From CAZOZZ01 sp965262425 (GTDB lineage: Bacteria; Acidobacteriota; Terriglobia; 20CM-2-55-15), in the NCBI GenBank assembly GCA_965262425.1, contig OZ253536.1, positions 1,550,001-1,614,000 of the forward strand: a stretch of DNA of 64,000 nt, in the 5' to 3' direction. Below, in pieces: positions 51,055-59,258 of this stretch. The translations under genes and the position numbers were made by a program. Below the pieces are notes generated by a model, which was not told the origin of the DNA, searched no databases, and saw nothing but the letters and a program-made list of their open reading frames with translations. The first letter of the stretch is position 1. The number at the start of each line of letters is the position of its first letter.

Positions 51055-51768
51055 ATGGTAATCCGGGAATTGACCACGAAGAGCGAATTCGAACGCTGTG
51101 TTGAGATTCAGCGCACTGAATGGGGCTGGGGAGACCTGGATGTGATCCCGGTTCGCTCGTTCGTCGTGATCACCAACGTCGGGGGGATTACCCTGGGTGC
51201 TTTCGACGGGGAACGGGTGATCGGCTTCATCAACACCATGCCCGGAATTCGTGAGGGTGCGCCCTACTGGTTTTCCCGAATGTTAGGTGTCGAGCGGGAA
51301 TATCGCGGCTGCGGAGTCGGCACCCTCCTTAAGCGAAAGCAGAGAGAATTCGGCTTAGCCAGGGGCATTCGCCTGATCGAGTGGACGTTTGATCCTCTCG
51401 AGTCCAGGAACGCGCACCTGAATCTCGAAAAGCTGGGCGTTGTCGTCCGGCGCTACTATGTGGATCATTACGGCTACACCTCATCGCACCTGCAACGGAG
51501 CATGGAAAGCGACCGGTTGATGGCGGAATGGTGGTTGGATCAGGAGCGACCGGATGTGGCGGGAGAGTGCCGCCGGATCCGAATCCCGTCGGACATCCAA
51601 GGGGTCAAGGACCGGGGTGTCGACGAGGCCGTCGACGTCCAGCGGCGGGTCCGTGCCGAGTTTCAACAGCACTTCGAGGATCACTACATGGTGGTCGGTT
51701 TCGAACGTTTGGGTGAGGATAGCGAGTACGTTTTGTGTTCGAGGGAAGGGACCGCATATGAAAATTGA
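51055..51768 (+). CDS. GNAT-family acetyltransferase (COG3375-like)
   Basis: 237 aa. GNAT core with acetyl-CoA loop VEREYRGCGVGTLLKRKQRE (about 82-101) and LIEWTFDPLESRNAHLNLEKLG, a segment typical of the COG3375 predicted acetyltransferases that accompany MenC/N-acylamino-acid racemase-like enolases. Starts 9 bp after mazG and its stop overlaps the enolase start by 11 bp, so it is coupled to it. Acylation of an amino acid or peptide handled by the next enzymes is an inference. Confidence 0.8.
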   Translation: MVIRELTTKSEFERCVEIQRTEWGWGDLDVIPVRSFVVITNVGGITLGAFDGERVIGFINTMPGIREGAPYWFSRMLGVEREYRGCGVGTLLKRKQREFGLARGIRLIEWTFDPLESRNAHLNLEKLGVVVRRYYVDHYGYTSSHLQRSMESDRLMAEWWLDQERPDVAGECRRIRIPSDIQGVKDRGVDEAVDVQRRVRAEFQQHFEDHYMVVGFERLGEDSEYVLCSREGTAYEN

Positions 51769-52867
51769 GAGAGTGGAGCTTCGAGAGGTTCGGATGCAGT
51801 TGCTGCATCCGTTTGAAACCAGTTTTGGCGTAACCAGAGAGCGACGGATCCTGATTGTCAAGGCGATAGACGGGGATCACACCGGCTACGGGGAGGTGAC
51901 TGCGGGCGAGGGGCCGTTCTACAGCCCCGAAACCTCGGAGACCGCCTGGCATGTGCTGTGTGATTTCGTCATTCCGTGGACTGTGGGTAAGGACTTTGAA
52001 CGCGCTTCGGACTTCATGCCTCTAGTTGGCTCTATTCGCGGCCACAACATGGCCAAGGCGGGGATGGAGAACGCGCTCTGGGACCTGGAAGCCAAGCAGA
52101 AAGGATTGCCGTTGTGGAAGTTGTTGGGCGGGGAACGGGAACGTATCGAGTGTGGCGTGTCGATCGGCATCCAGCATTCGATCGATCAACTGCTTGAGAA
52201 GATCGACACCGAAGTCCGGGCGGGGTACAAGCGGATCAAGATCAAGATCAAGCCAGGTTGGGATCTCGATGTCATTCGAGCGGTCCGCCAGGCCTTTCCG
52301 AAGATTCTGTTCATGGGCGATGCGAACTCGGCATACACGCTCGACGACATCGACCTGTTCAAACAGATGGATCGCTTCAACATCATGATGTTTGAGCAAC
52401 CCCTGCACTGGGAGGATATCATCGATCACGCCGAGCTTCAGAAACACATCGAAACACCCGTGTGTCTGGATGAGTCCATCCATTCCGAGGAAGATGCCCG
52501 AAAGGCCATCGACATCGGGGCCTGTCGCATCATCAACGTCAAGCTTGGTCGCGTGGGGGGACACAGCCACGTTCGTGCCATCCATAACTTGTGTCGGGAC
52601 CGGGGCATTCCGGTGTGGTGTGGAGGCATGCTGGAATCGGGAATCGGCCGCGCGCACAACGTCGCTCTTTCGAGCCTCGGGAACTTCTCCCTGCCCGGGG
52701 ACGTCTCCTCGAGCAAGCGCTATTGGGCCGAGGACCTGATCTCACCCGAGGTCGAAGTCAGTGCCTCCGGCGAGCTCACACAACGAATGGAACCGGGTAT
52801 CGGCTTCGAACCGAAAGAAGACTTCATCGAAAGTATCACCAAACGAATCCGGACGTTCCCCGAATGA
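51758..52867 (+). CDS. Enolase-superfamily enzyme, o-succinylbenzoate synthase / N-acylamino acid racemase-like
   Basis: 369 aa. Catalytic KxK in KRIKIKIKPG (about 163-172); metal ligands in MGDANSAYT (Asp), FEQPL (Glu) and CLDESIHS (Asp); second catalytic Lys in INVKLGRVGG. This set is that of MenC/NAAAR. No other menaquinone gene is in the window, and the GNAT partner favours N-acylamino-acid racemase activity over menaquinone synthesis, but sequence alone cannot decide. Overlaps GNAT by 11 bp and the next gene by 4 bp (ATGA). Confidence 0.85.
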   Translation: MKIERVELREVRMQLLHPFETSFGVTRERRILIVKAIDGDHTGYGEVTAGEGPFYSPETSETAWHVLCDFVIPWTVGKDFERASDFMPLVGSIRGHNMAKAGMENALWDLEAKQKGLPLWKLLGGERERIECGVSIGIQHSIDQLLEKIDTEVRAGYKRIKIKIKPGWDLDVIRAVRQAFPKILFMGDANSAYTLDDIDLFKQMDRFNIMMFEQPLHWEDIIDHAELQKHIETPVCLDESIHSEEDARKAIDIGACRIINVKLGRVGGHSHVRAIHNLCRDRGIPVWCGGMLESGIGRAHNVALSSLGNFSLPGDVSSSKRYWAEDLISPEVEVSASGELTQRMEPGIGFEPKEDFIESITKRIRTFPE

Positions 52868-54177
52868 AGGTCGTTCAAGCCGACTGGGTGTGTCCGGTCG
52901 CAACGGCGCCCATACGGAACGGTTTCGTTGTCATCGACGGCGGGAAGATCGTCGATGTCGGTTCGACCGCGCCGGCCGGTGTCCCCGTGGAGTCGTTCGA
53001 CGGCTGTGCGCTGCTGCCGGGCTTTGTCAACGTCCATACACATCTGGAACTCACGATCCTGCGGGGTTTTCTCGAGAACCTCCCGTTCGCCACATGGATC
53101 CGTCGACTCACCCGGACGAAGTACGAACACCTCTCACGGGATGAGTTGCTGTTGTCGGCAAGGCTCGGAGCGATGGAGTGCCTTCGAGCCGGCGTCACGA
53201 CAATCGGGGAGGTGATGGACATTGGCACCGGTTGGGAGGCGATGACGGAGTTCGGCCTGCGGGGCGTCGCCTATCAGGAAGTGTTCGGGCCTTCCGAGGA
53301 GGCGGCGGGGAACGCTTCGCGTGGGCTCGAGCAGAAGCTCAAGGCATTCCGGATGACCGAAAGCGACACACGTCGCATCGGTGTGTCGCCGCACGCCGTC
53401 TATTCGGTTTCGTCTGCCCTCTTTCGCTTGGTTCGGGACCTTGCGGAAAAAGAAAGTGTCCGAGTGGCGATCCACGTTGCGGAATCCCGCGACGAGAACC
53501 GTTTCGTACGGAGTGGTGAAGGGCCGTTTGCCGACTATTGGCGGAGCAGGGAGATCCCTGTTGTCGCGCGGGGCGAGTCTCCAATCGAATACCTGAACCG
53601 GCTCGGCATGATCGGTCCCGAGACACTGGCGATCCACGCGATCCACGCCGACACGGGAGATGTCGCGATTCTGCGCGACCGCGGTTCCGGGGTCGCCCAT
53701 TGTCCTAAATCGAACATGAAACTTGGGCACCAGACCGCTCCGGTGCGGGGGTTCGTCAAGGCCGGTGTTCCGGTCGGTCTGGGTACCGACAGTGTCGCCA
53801 GCAACAACGTGGTCGACATGTTCGAGGAAATGAGGACGGCCCTGTTTCTTCAGCGTACCCTGTCGGGCAGGCAGGACTCTGTAGTTGCGCACCAAGCGCT
53901 TCGCATGGCAACTCTCGATGCCGCCCGTTGTCTCGGAATGGACAGCCAGATCGGTAGCCTGGAGCCCGGCAAACTGGCCGACATAACTGTCGTCGACCTG
54001 AACGATCCCGCCTTACAACCCGTCTACGACCCCGTCGAAACGCTGGTCTATTCGGCCAGTCGCAAGAACGTCAAAGCCACCCTCCTGGCCGGGGAACCGG
54101 TGACGGTCGATCCCACGCCCTTGATCCGGGAGGCCCAGTCTGTAGCCGAACGCCTGAAGTCGGTAAGTTTTGAGTAG
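52864..54177 (+). CDS. Amidohydrolase of the ATZ/TRZ deaminase group (SAH/aminofutalosine deaminase-like)
   Basis: 437 aa. Metal motif NVHTHLELTILRG (HxH), AIHVAES, HAIHADTGDVAIL, AHCPKSNMKLG and GLGTDSVASNN give a complete deaminase active site; the C-terminus IGSLEPGKLADITVVDL is the composite domain. Related enzymes deaminate S-adenosylhomocysteine, methylthioadenosine or aminodeoxyfutalosine. The ATG overlaps the upstream stop by 4 bp, so mazG-GNAT-enolase-deaminase form one transcript. With a MenC-like neighbour a quinone link is possible but weak. Confidence 0.85.
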   Translation: MKVVQADWVCPVATAPIRNGFVVIDGGKIVDVGSTAPAGVPVESFDGCALLPGFVNVHTHLELTILRGFLENLPFATWIRRLTRTKYEHLSRDELLLSARLGAMECLRAGVTTIGEVMDIGTGWEAMTEFGLRGVAYQEVFGPSEEAAGNASRGLEQKLKAFRMTESDTRRIGVSPHAVYSVSSALFRLVRDLAEKESVRVAIHVAESRDENRFVRSGEGPFADYWRSREIPVVARGESPIEYLNRLGMIGPETLAIHAIHADTGDVAILRDRGSGVAHCPKSNMKLGHQTAPVRGFVKAGVPVGLGTDSVASNNVVDMFEEMRTALFLQRTLSGRQDSVVAHQALRMATLDAARCLGMDSQIGSLEPGKLADITVVDLNDPALQPVYDPVETLVYSASRKNVKATLLAGEPVTVDPTPLIREAQSVAERLKSVSFE

Positions 54178-54205
54178 CTTTCCCGGTCCAAAAAGGTAGC
54201 TGAGA

Positions 54206-54361
54206 GTTTTTCACCGCAGAGGCGCAGAGGTGGGTTATCTTCGCTCGATGGTAGATCTCGCCTGGCCTGTCATTTGACAATGAAGGAAAGGATTTGAAAA
54301 TCTCCGGGAATCGAAGAAAAAGAACTCCTCTCCGCGCCCCTGCGCCTCTGCGGTGAAAACA
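54206..54361. repeat. Family-3 repeat copy 1 (GCAGAGGCGCAGAG arms)
   Basis: Inverted arms TTCACCGCAGAGGCGCA / TGCGCCTCTGCGGTGAA about 110 nt apart, lying between the convergent deaminase and ribA genes. Similar 'cgcagaggcgcagag' repeats are widespread in bacteria (from memory). Its partner is at 57582-57716. Confidence 0.8.
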
Positions 54362-54376
54362 CTCTTTCGGGTTTCT

Positions 54377-54970
54377 TTACAGTTCAGTCAAGAGGTGGCC
54401 AAGTTTGTCCTTCTTCGTTCGCAGGTAGGATGCGGAGCTGTCTGACGGGGGGATCTCGATAGGGATTCGTTCGACCAGGCGTATTCCCGCGGCTTCGAGG
54501 CCGGCGAGTTTGCGGGGGTTGTTCGACATCAGCCGGATTTGATCGAGTCCGAAGTGGCGCAGGACGGCGCCGCAGAGCTCATAGCTCCGGGGGTCGGCTT
54601 CGAAACCGAGTTGATGGTTCGCCTCCACCGTGTCGTGGCCGGAATCCTGGAGTTGGTAGGCCTGGAGCTTGTTCATCAAGCCGATGCCCCGTCCTTCGGC
54701 AAACTGGTACACGAGGATGCCGTGGCCCTCTTCCGCGATTTTCCTGAGGGCAAGCTCCAACTGTTCCCCGCAGTCACATCGTGCCGAGCCGAAGGCCTCT
54801 CCCGTCAAGCACTGCGAGTGAATACGGATCAGGGGTTTAGGTACGGAAGCCGGATCACCCATGACCAGGGCGAAGATGTTTTCGGAGGTTGAATCGTCTT
54901 CGAAGCCGAAAAGCCGGAACGTTCCGAACTTTGTGGGGAGATTGGCCTCGGCGACTTTACGTGCGTTCAT
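54377..54970 (-). CDS. ribA: GTP cyclohydrolase II
   Basis: 197 aa, the normal single-domain length. RIHSQCLTGEAFGSARCDCG holds the zinc Cys triad; EGRGIGLMNKLQAYQLQD and GFEADPRSY are catalytic and substrate segments. First step of riboflavin synthesis. ATG at 54970 is chosen; an in-frame ATG at 55003 would use bases at the edge of family-2 repeat copy 2, which starts only about 33 bp upstream. Confidence 0.93.
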   Translation of the reverse strand: MNARKVAEANLPTKFGTFRLFGFEDDSTSENIFALVMGDPASVPKPLIRIHSQCLTGEAFGSARCDCGEQLELALRKIAEEGHGILVYQFAEGRGIGLMNKLQAYQLQDSGHDTVEANHQLGFEADPRSYELCGAVLRHFGLDQIRLMSNNPRKLAGLEAAGIRLVERIPIEIPPSDSSASYLRTKKDKLGHLLTEL

Positions 54971-55003
54971 CCGGGGAATTGTAGCACGTGAAGCTCGTGT
55001 CAT

Positions 55004-55269
55004 AGCAGCCCGTGGTGGAAGTCTGTAGGGTCGCGTTACGAGCGCCATGGGGCTAGATGCAAGGCGCCACGACGACGTCGATGCTCGCCATCGTCCATCT
55101 CTCCTCAGCTGGCCCCATGCCGTCGTAACCCGAAGGGCGCAGGGGTCTTCGGGCCACAGGCTTGGTCATTCGTCGGTCACGAGGACTATGCATCGTTCCG
55201 CTCCTCATTTCGCGCCTGTGACCCGAATACCCCTGCGCGCGACCCTACAGACTTCCACCACGGGCTGTT
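55004..55269. repeat. Family-2 inverted-terminal repeat, copy 2
   Basis: About 267 bp, same TIRs (GCAGCCCGTGGTGGAAGTCT) and the same internal inverted pair as copy 1, with divergence and a short deletion in the middle. Flanked by TA on both sides, suggesting TA target duplication. Its right end supplies the TAA stop of the minus-strand lipoprotein gene; its left end is the ribA upstream region. Confidence 0.88.
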
Positions 55270-55837
55270 AGGGGGCCACGACGATGTCGTCACTGCTGCC
55301 AGGCATCCGATCCGGACCGGTTGAGCGGAGCCGAAAGCCGCCGTCGCCGGTGACCTCGTACTGAATATCCTGCCCCCAGGAATCCTGTCGGATGAGCTCT
55401 CCCATAAAGAGGGGATGGAGCGTGTCGGAAAGATTCGAGTCGGGATCGGGAAGAGATCCGTTCTCTTCCCGGTATTCAGAAATTCCATCCGCCAGCTTCC
55501 GCAATGCGACCGCCGTGTCGTCGCTCCTCTGGCGGTCGAGGGCGGCAAACAGCGTCTCGATGTCGACCCACTGTCTGTCGCCGAGCCGGGCGGCGGCTAT
55601 TCGCCACTGGCCGCCGGCCTCACGCTCAAACTGAAACGCCATCTTGACATTGGTTTCGGCGATTGCCCGCGTCTCGGAGTCGATTACGATGCGCTGAACC
55701 TCTATCTCCGAAGGGACCAGGGAGGACCCGCCCAACTCCGCGATCTGTTCCCGAACGTTGTCTTGGGAGAGGCGCCCCGAACAGCCCGAAAGCACGAAAA
55801 CAGCTGCCACAAGCACCGTTGGAACGACGTATCGCAT
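55268..55837 (-). CDS. Predicted lipoprotein with pseudopilin-like C-terminus
   Basis: 189 aa from the ATG at 55837: hydrophobic N-terminus ending in lipobox LSGC (about residue 19), so membrane-anchored outside the cytoplasm. The last 80 residues (LADGISEYREENGSLPD ... DSWGQDIQYEV ... GPDRMPGSSDDI) resemble the C-terminal part of type II secretion major pseudopilins, without the pilin N-terminus. Function unknown. The stop codon TAA is contributed by repeat family 2. Divergent from the MoaD-MoaE gene. Confidence 0.75.
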   Translation of the reverse strand: MRYVVPTVLVAAVFVLSGCSGRLSQDNVREQIAELGGSSLVPSEIEVQRIVIDSETRAIAETNVKMAFQFEREAGGQWRIAAARLGDRQWVDIETLFAALDRQRSDDTAVALRKLADGISEYREENGSLPDPDSNLSDTLHPLFMGELIRQDSWGQDIQYEVTGDGGFRLRSTGPDRMPGSSDDIVVAP

Positions 55838-55946
55838 GGGAAAGCTGAGTCTATCACGTTGTGGTATCATCCAATCAATTTGGTGGAATGAAGGGAGCGT
55901 TCCTGCCGGAAAGTCCCCTCGGTGAAGCGGATCAGGAGTGCATCGA

Positions 55947-56639
55947 ATGAAGGTGAACGTTCTTTTTTTTGCGTCTCTGGTCGATGTCATCGGCTCTCGA
56001 CAGTTGAGTTTGGAAGTGTCGGAAGGAGGGACGGTTTCGGACCTGCTTGGAGCACTCGAATCAAGTCACCCGCGGATCAAGGCCTACCGACCGGTTCTGC
56101 TGACCGCCGTCAATGAAGAGTATGTGCAGCAGACACACGAAATCGTCGAGGGCGATGACGTCGCGATCTTTCCACCCGTCAGTGGCGGCGAGGTGTCGGA
56201 GGTACTGACGGTCGGGTCTCCGCACGGCTTGTACCGGATTACCCGTGAAACAATTGATGCGCAACAAATTTCCCGGGAGCTGCTCCGGGACGAAGACGGG
56301 GCAATCTGCGTCTTCGAAGGCGTGGTGCGAAACAACTCCAAAGGCAAGTCCACCGAGTACCTGATTTACGAGGCCTACGAGGCGATGGCCTTGAGGAAGC
56401 TCGAGGAGATAGGGGAATCGGTGCGGCAGCTCTGGGAGATCGATTCCATCGCCATCATACATCGTCTGGGCCGGATGGAAATCGGCGAGACGTCGGTTGC
56501 CATTATCGTCACGTCCGCCCATAGACGGCCGGCGTTCGATTCCTGCCACTACACGATCGACCGGCTGAAGAAGATCGTCCCCATCTGGAAAAAGGAGTTC
56601 TTCGACGACGGCGAAGTCTGGGTCGAGGGACAGTCGTAA
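55947..56639 (+). CDS. MoaD-MoaE fusion (molybdopterin synthase, MoaX-like)
   Basis: 230 aa. Residues 1-81 are a ubiquitin-like MoaD ending FPPVSGG (Gly80-Gly81); residues about 90-230 are MoaE with CVFEGVVRNNSKGKS, YEAYEAMA, IIHRLGRMEIGE and the catalytic-Lys segment DRLKKIVPIWKKEFF. Together they convert cPMP to molybdopterin. MoaD must expose its GG C-terminus to carry sulfur, so the fusion presumably needs cleavage after Gly81, as reported for mycobacterial MoaX. ATG at 55947 with CAGGAG 8 nt upstream. No other moa gene is in the window. Confidence 0.92.
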   Translation: MKVNVLFFASLVDVIGSRQLSLEVSEGGTVSDLLGALESSHPRIKAYRPVLLTAVNEEYVQQTHEIVEGDDVAIFPPVSGGEVSEVLTVGSPHGLYRITRETIDAQQISRELLRDEDGAICVFEGVVRNNSKGKSTEYLIYEAYEAMALRKLEEIGESVRQLWEIDSIAIIHRLGRMEIGETSVAIIVTSAHRRPAFDSCHYTIDRLKKIVPIWKKEFFDDGEVWVEGQS

Positions 56640-56649
56640 CCAACCCGTT

Positions 56650-57543
56650 GTGAACATGAACAAGATCGCTCTCGTCGTCCACGGTGGAGCGTGGGAAATC
56701 CCGGACAGCAAGATTAAGGCGTGCCGCGGTGGAGTCCGCCAGGCCCTGACTGAAGGATGGGCTGTCCTCCAGCGGGGTGGGTCGGCGACGGATGCGTGCG
56801 AGCGAGCCGTCATCGAGCTTGAGGATGTTCCGGTGTTCGATGCCGGACTGGGCTCCCATCTGAATCGTGACGGACAGGTTCAGCTCGATGCCGTCCTGAT
56901 GGACGGTTCGAACCTGGATGCGGGCGCCGTCGCCGCAGTTGAACATTTGAAGAATCCGATCCGAGCGGCCCGCTTGATCCTCGATAAGAGCCCCCACGTG
57001 ATGCTTGTGGGTAAGGGCGCCGAGCAGTTTTCAACCGAGAACGGATTGGGCCTGTGTGAGCCGGAAGAACTGGTCACCCGAGAGGAACAGGAACGATGGG
57101 AGGAGTGGAAGGCGGGAGCGCCGGCGAAGGAAGTCGACACCGGTACGGTCGGCGCAGTGGCCATCGACATGCACGGCAATCTGGCCGCCGCCACCTCAAC
57201 CGGGGGCCCCTTCGCCAAATACCCGGGCCGCGTCGGTGATTCTTCCATCATTGGCTGCGGTTGCTACGCCGACAACGCCAGCGGCGCCGTTTCCGCAACC
57301 GGGGAAGGCGAGGCCATCATGAAAATCGTTCTGTCAAAGATGGCCTCCGACCTCATGGCTTCGGGAAGCGAAGCCCAGACCGCCGCCGAAACCGCCCTGA
57401 GCCACATGATGCAACGCACCTCCGGTAAAGGCGGCCTGATCCTCCTGGACCGACTCGGCCACGTCGGTGCCGCCCACACCACCTCCCGCATGGCGGCGGG
57501 GTACCGCACCACGGACTCCGAAGACCTGACCATCCTCATCTAG
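56650..57543 (+). CDS. Isoaspartyl peptidase/L-asparaginase (plant-type Ntn hydrolase)
   Basis: 297 aa. N-terminal VVHGGAWEIP, the autocleavage site EVDTGTVGAVA with Thr166 as N-terminal nucleophile of the beta subunit, then TSTGG and GDSSIIGCGCYADN, and GEGEAIMK. Expected to self-process into alpha and beta chains and to remove isoaspartyl residues or hydrolyse asparagine. Starts 10 bp after the MoaD-MoaE stop; GTG 56650 or ATG 56656 are both possible, with a weak ribosome-binding site. Convergent with gcvPB. Confidence 0.92.
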   Translation: MNMNKIALVVHGGAWEIPDSKIKACRGGVRQALTEGWAVLQRGGSATDACERAVIELEDVPVFDAGLGSHLNRDGQVQLDAVLMDGSNLDAGAVAAVEHLKNPIRAARLILDKSPHVMLVGKGAEQFSTENGLGLCEPEELVTREEQERWEEWKAGAPAKEVDTGTVGAVAIDMHGNLAAATSTGGPFAKYPGRVGDSSIIGCGCYADNASGAVSATGEGEAIMKIVLSKMASDLMASGSEAQTAAETALSHMMQRTSGKGGLILLDRLGHVGAAHTTSRMAAGYRTTDSEDLTILI

Positions 57544-57581
57544 CCAGACTGCTACGGTCCGTTGTCACGAAACGTTTTTTT

Positions 57582-57716
57582 GACGCAGAGGCGCAGAGAC
57601 GCAGAGACGCAGAGAATTTGTTCTGCGGACAGGTTGTGTGGCCTGGCAGTTGCCCCCCGCCTGTCAAAGGGCTCGAAACCTGAACCCAAAGACTCTGCGC
57701 CTCTGCGTCTCTGCAT
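57582..57716. repeat. Family-3 repeat copy 2 (GCAGAGGCGCAGAG arms)
   Basis: Left arm GACGCAGAGGCGCAGAGACG followed by tandem GCAGAGAC units, right arm CTCTGCGCCTCTGCGTCTCT, about 75 nt apart. Fills the gap between convergent isoaspartyl peptidase and gcvPB. Confidence 0.82.
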
Positions 57717-57749
57717 CGAAGAACCTGTCAAGATGGATTGGCGGCTCGT

Positions 57750-59258
57750 TCAAGCCTCGTCGTTGGTCTCGGCCGGTAACCACCGGAGGATGGGTTTTCG
57801 AGCGGCGGCGGCTTCGTCGATGCGGCCGATGCGGGTGGTGTGGGGGGCTGTCCGGACCAGGTCGGGGTCTTCTTCGGATTCCCGGGCGATTCGACGCATG
57901 GCTTCGATGAACGCGTCCAGTTCCTGCCGGCTTTCGGTTTCGGTGGGCTCGATCATGATGGCACCGGGGACGATGAGGGGAAAAGAGACCGTTGGGGGGT
58001 GGAATCCGTAGTCCATCAGGCGTTTGCCGATGTCGCCGACGTGGACGCCATGGAGGGTCTGGGTGAGGTCGGAAAAAACGACCTCGTGGAGGGTGGGGCC
58101 ATCGTAGGGGAGGTCGTAGACGTCTTCAAGCTTTCGGCGGATGTAGTTGGCGTTGAGGACTGCGATTTCGGAGGTTTCACGAAGACCGTCCGGCCCATTG
58201 GCCAGGATGTAGCAGAGGGCTCGGACGTGCATGCCGAACTGACCGTAGAAAGCCTTGACCTTACCGATCGACTGGGGACGTTCGTGATCCACACAAAAGG
58301 CGCCGTCGTCGGTCCGGCCGAGGGTGGGATAGGGAAGAAACGGCTCAAGAGCCGCCTTTACGGCAACAGGGCCGCTCCCGGGGCCCCCTCCGCCGTGCGG
58401 CGTCGTGAAGGTTTTGTGGAGGTTGATGTGGAGAACATCGATACCGAAATCTCCCGGCCGCGTGATTCCCATCATCGCGTTCAGGTTGGCGCCGTCCATG
58501 TAAACCAGTGCGCCGTGGGAGTGGAGAAGATCGGCGATCTCGGCGATCTGGCTTTCAAAGATGCCGAGAGTGTTGGGATTCGTGATCATGATGCCCGCGA
58601 CGTCCTCGTCAATCATTGTGCGCAGGTGGTCGATGTCGACGGTGCCCGAGGCGTTCGAAGGCACGTTTCGAACCTCGTAACCCGAGATCGTGACGCTGGC
58701 CGGGTTGGTGCCGTGGGCCGAGTCGGGGATCAGGATCTTCTTCCTCGGGTTTCCCCGCGCCTGGTGGTATGCGCGGATCATCAGGAGGCCGGTCAGTTCC
58801 CCGTGGGCGCCGGCAGCCGGTTGAAGCGTCACGGCGTCCATTCCCGATATCTCCGAAAGGCATTCCTGTAGCATCGACTGAACGGCCAGCGAGCCCTGAA
58901 CCAGCTCGACGGGCATGTAGGGGTGGCTGAGCGCAAAACCATCCAGACGGGCCATCTTCTCGTTGATCTTCGGGTTGTACTTCATCGTGCAGGAGCCGAG
59001 GGGATACATCCCGAGATCGATGTGGTAGTTCCAGGTCGAGATCCGGGTGAAATGGCGGATCACGTCCAGTTCGCTCAACTCGGGCATGCCCGAGACGCCG
59101 TCCCGCAACAGCTCTTCTCCGATGAGGCTTCCGACCTCCTCTGACGGCACGTCGAGCGCGGGCATGTCGAAGCCGTGGCGTCCGGGAGATCCTTCCTCAA
59201 AGACGAGCCGTTCGTCGAGGCTGAGGTGCGTGTCGGATCGCTTGTGTTTGCCTCTCAT
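57750..59258 (-). CDS. gcvPB: Glycine dehydrogenase (decarboxylating) subunit 2
   Basis: 502 aa, C-terminal half of split P-protein. PLP lysine in HINLHKTFTTPHGGGGPG; GTNPASVTISGYEV and DGANLNAMMGI bind cofactor. With GcvPA it decarboxylates glycine and passes the aminomethyl group to GcvH. The ATG at 59258 overlaps the gcvPA stop by 4 bp (ATGA). Last gene of the gcv operon. Confidence 0.96.
   Translation of the reverse strand: MRGKHKRSDTHLSLDERLVFEEGSPGRHGFDMPALDVPSEEVGSLIGEELLRDGVSGMPELSELDVIRHFTRISTWNYHIDLGMYPLGSCTMKYNPKINEKMARLDGFALSHPYMPVELVQGSLAVQSMLQECLSEISGMDAVTLQPAAGAHGELTGLLMIRAYHQARGNPRKKILIPDSAHGTNPASVTISGYEVRNVPSNASGTVDIDHLRTMIDEDVAGIMITNPNTLGIFESQIAEIADLLHSHGALVYMDGANLNAMMGITRPGDFGIDVLHINLHKTFTTPHGGGGPGSGPVAVKAALEPFLPYPTLGRTDDGAFCVDHERPQSIGKVKAFYGQFGMHVRALCYILANGPDGLRETSEIAVLNANYIRRKLEDVYDLPYDGPTLHEVVFSDLTQTLHGVHVGDIGKRLMDYGFHPPTVSFPLIVPGAIMIEPTETESRQELDAFIEAMRRIARESEEDPDLVRTAPHTTRIGRIDEAAAARKPILRWLPAETNDEA

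Noticed and set aside
55004..55269. FMN riboswitch upstream of ribA
   Set aside because: The upstream DNA is a copy of the family-2 repeat also found at glgB; no RFN-element consensus is present.
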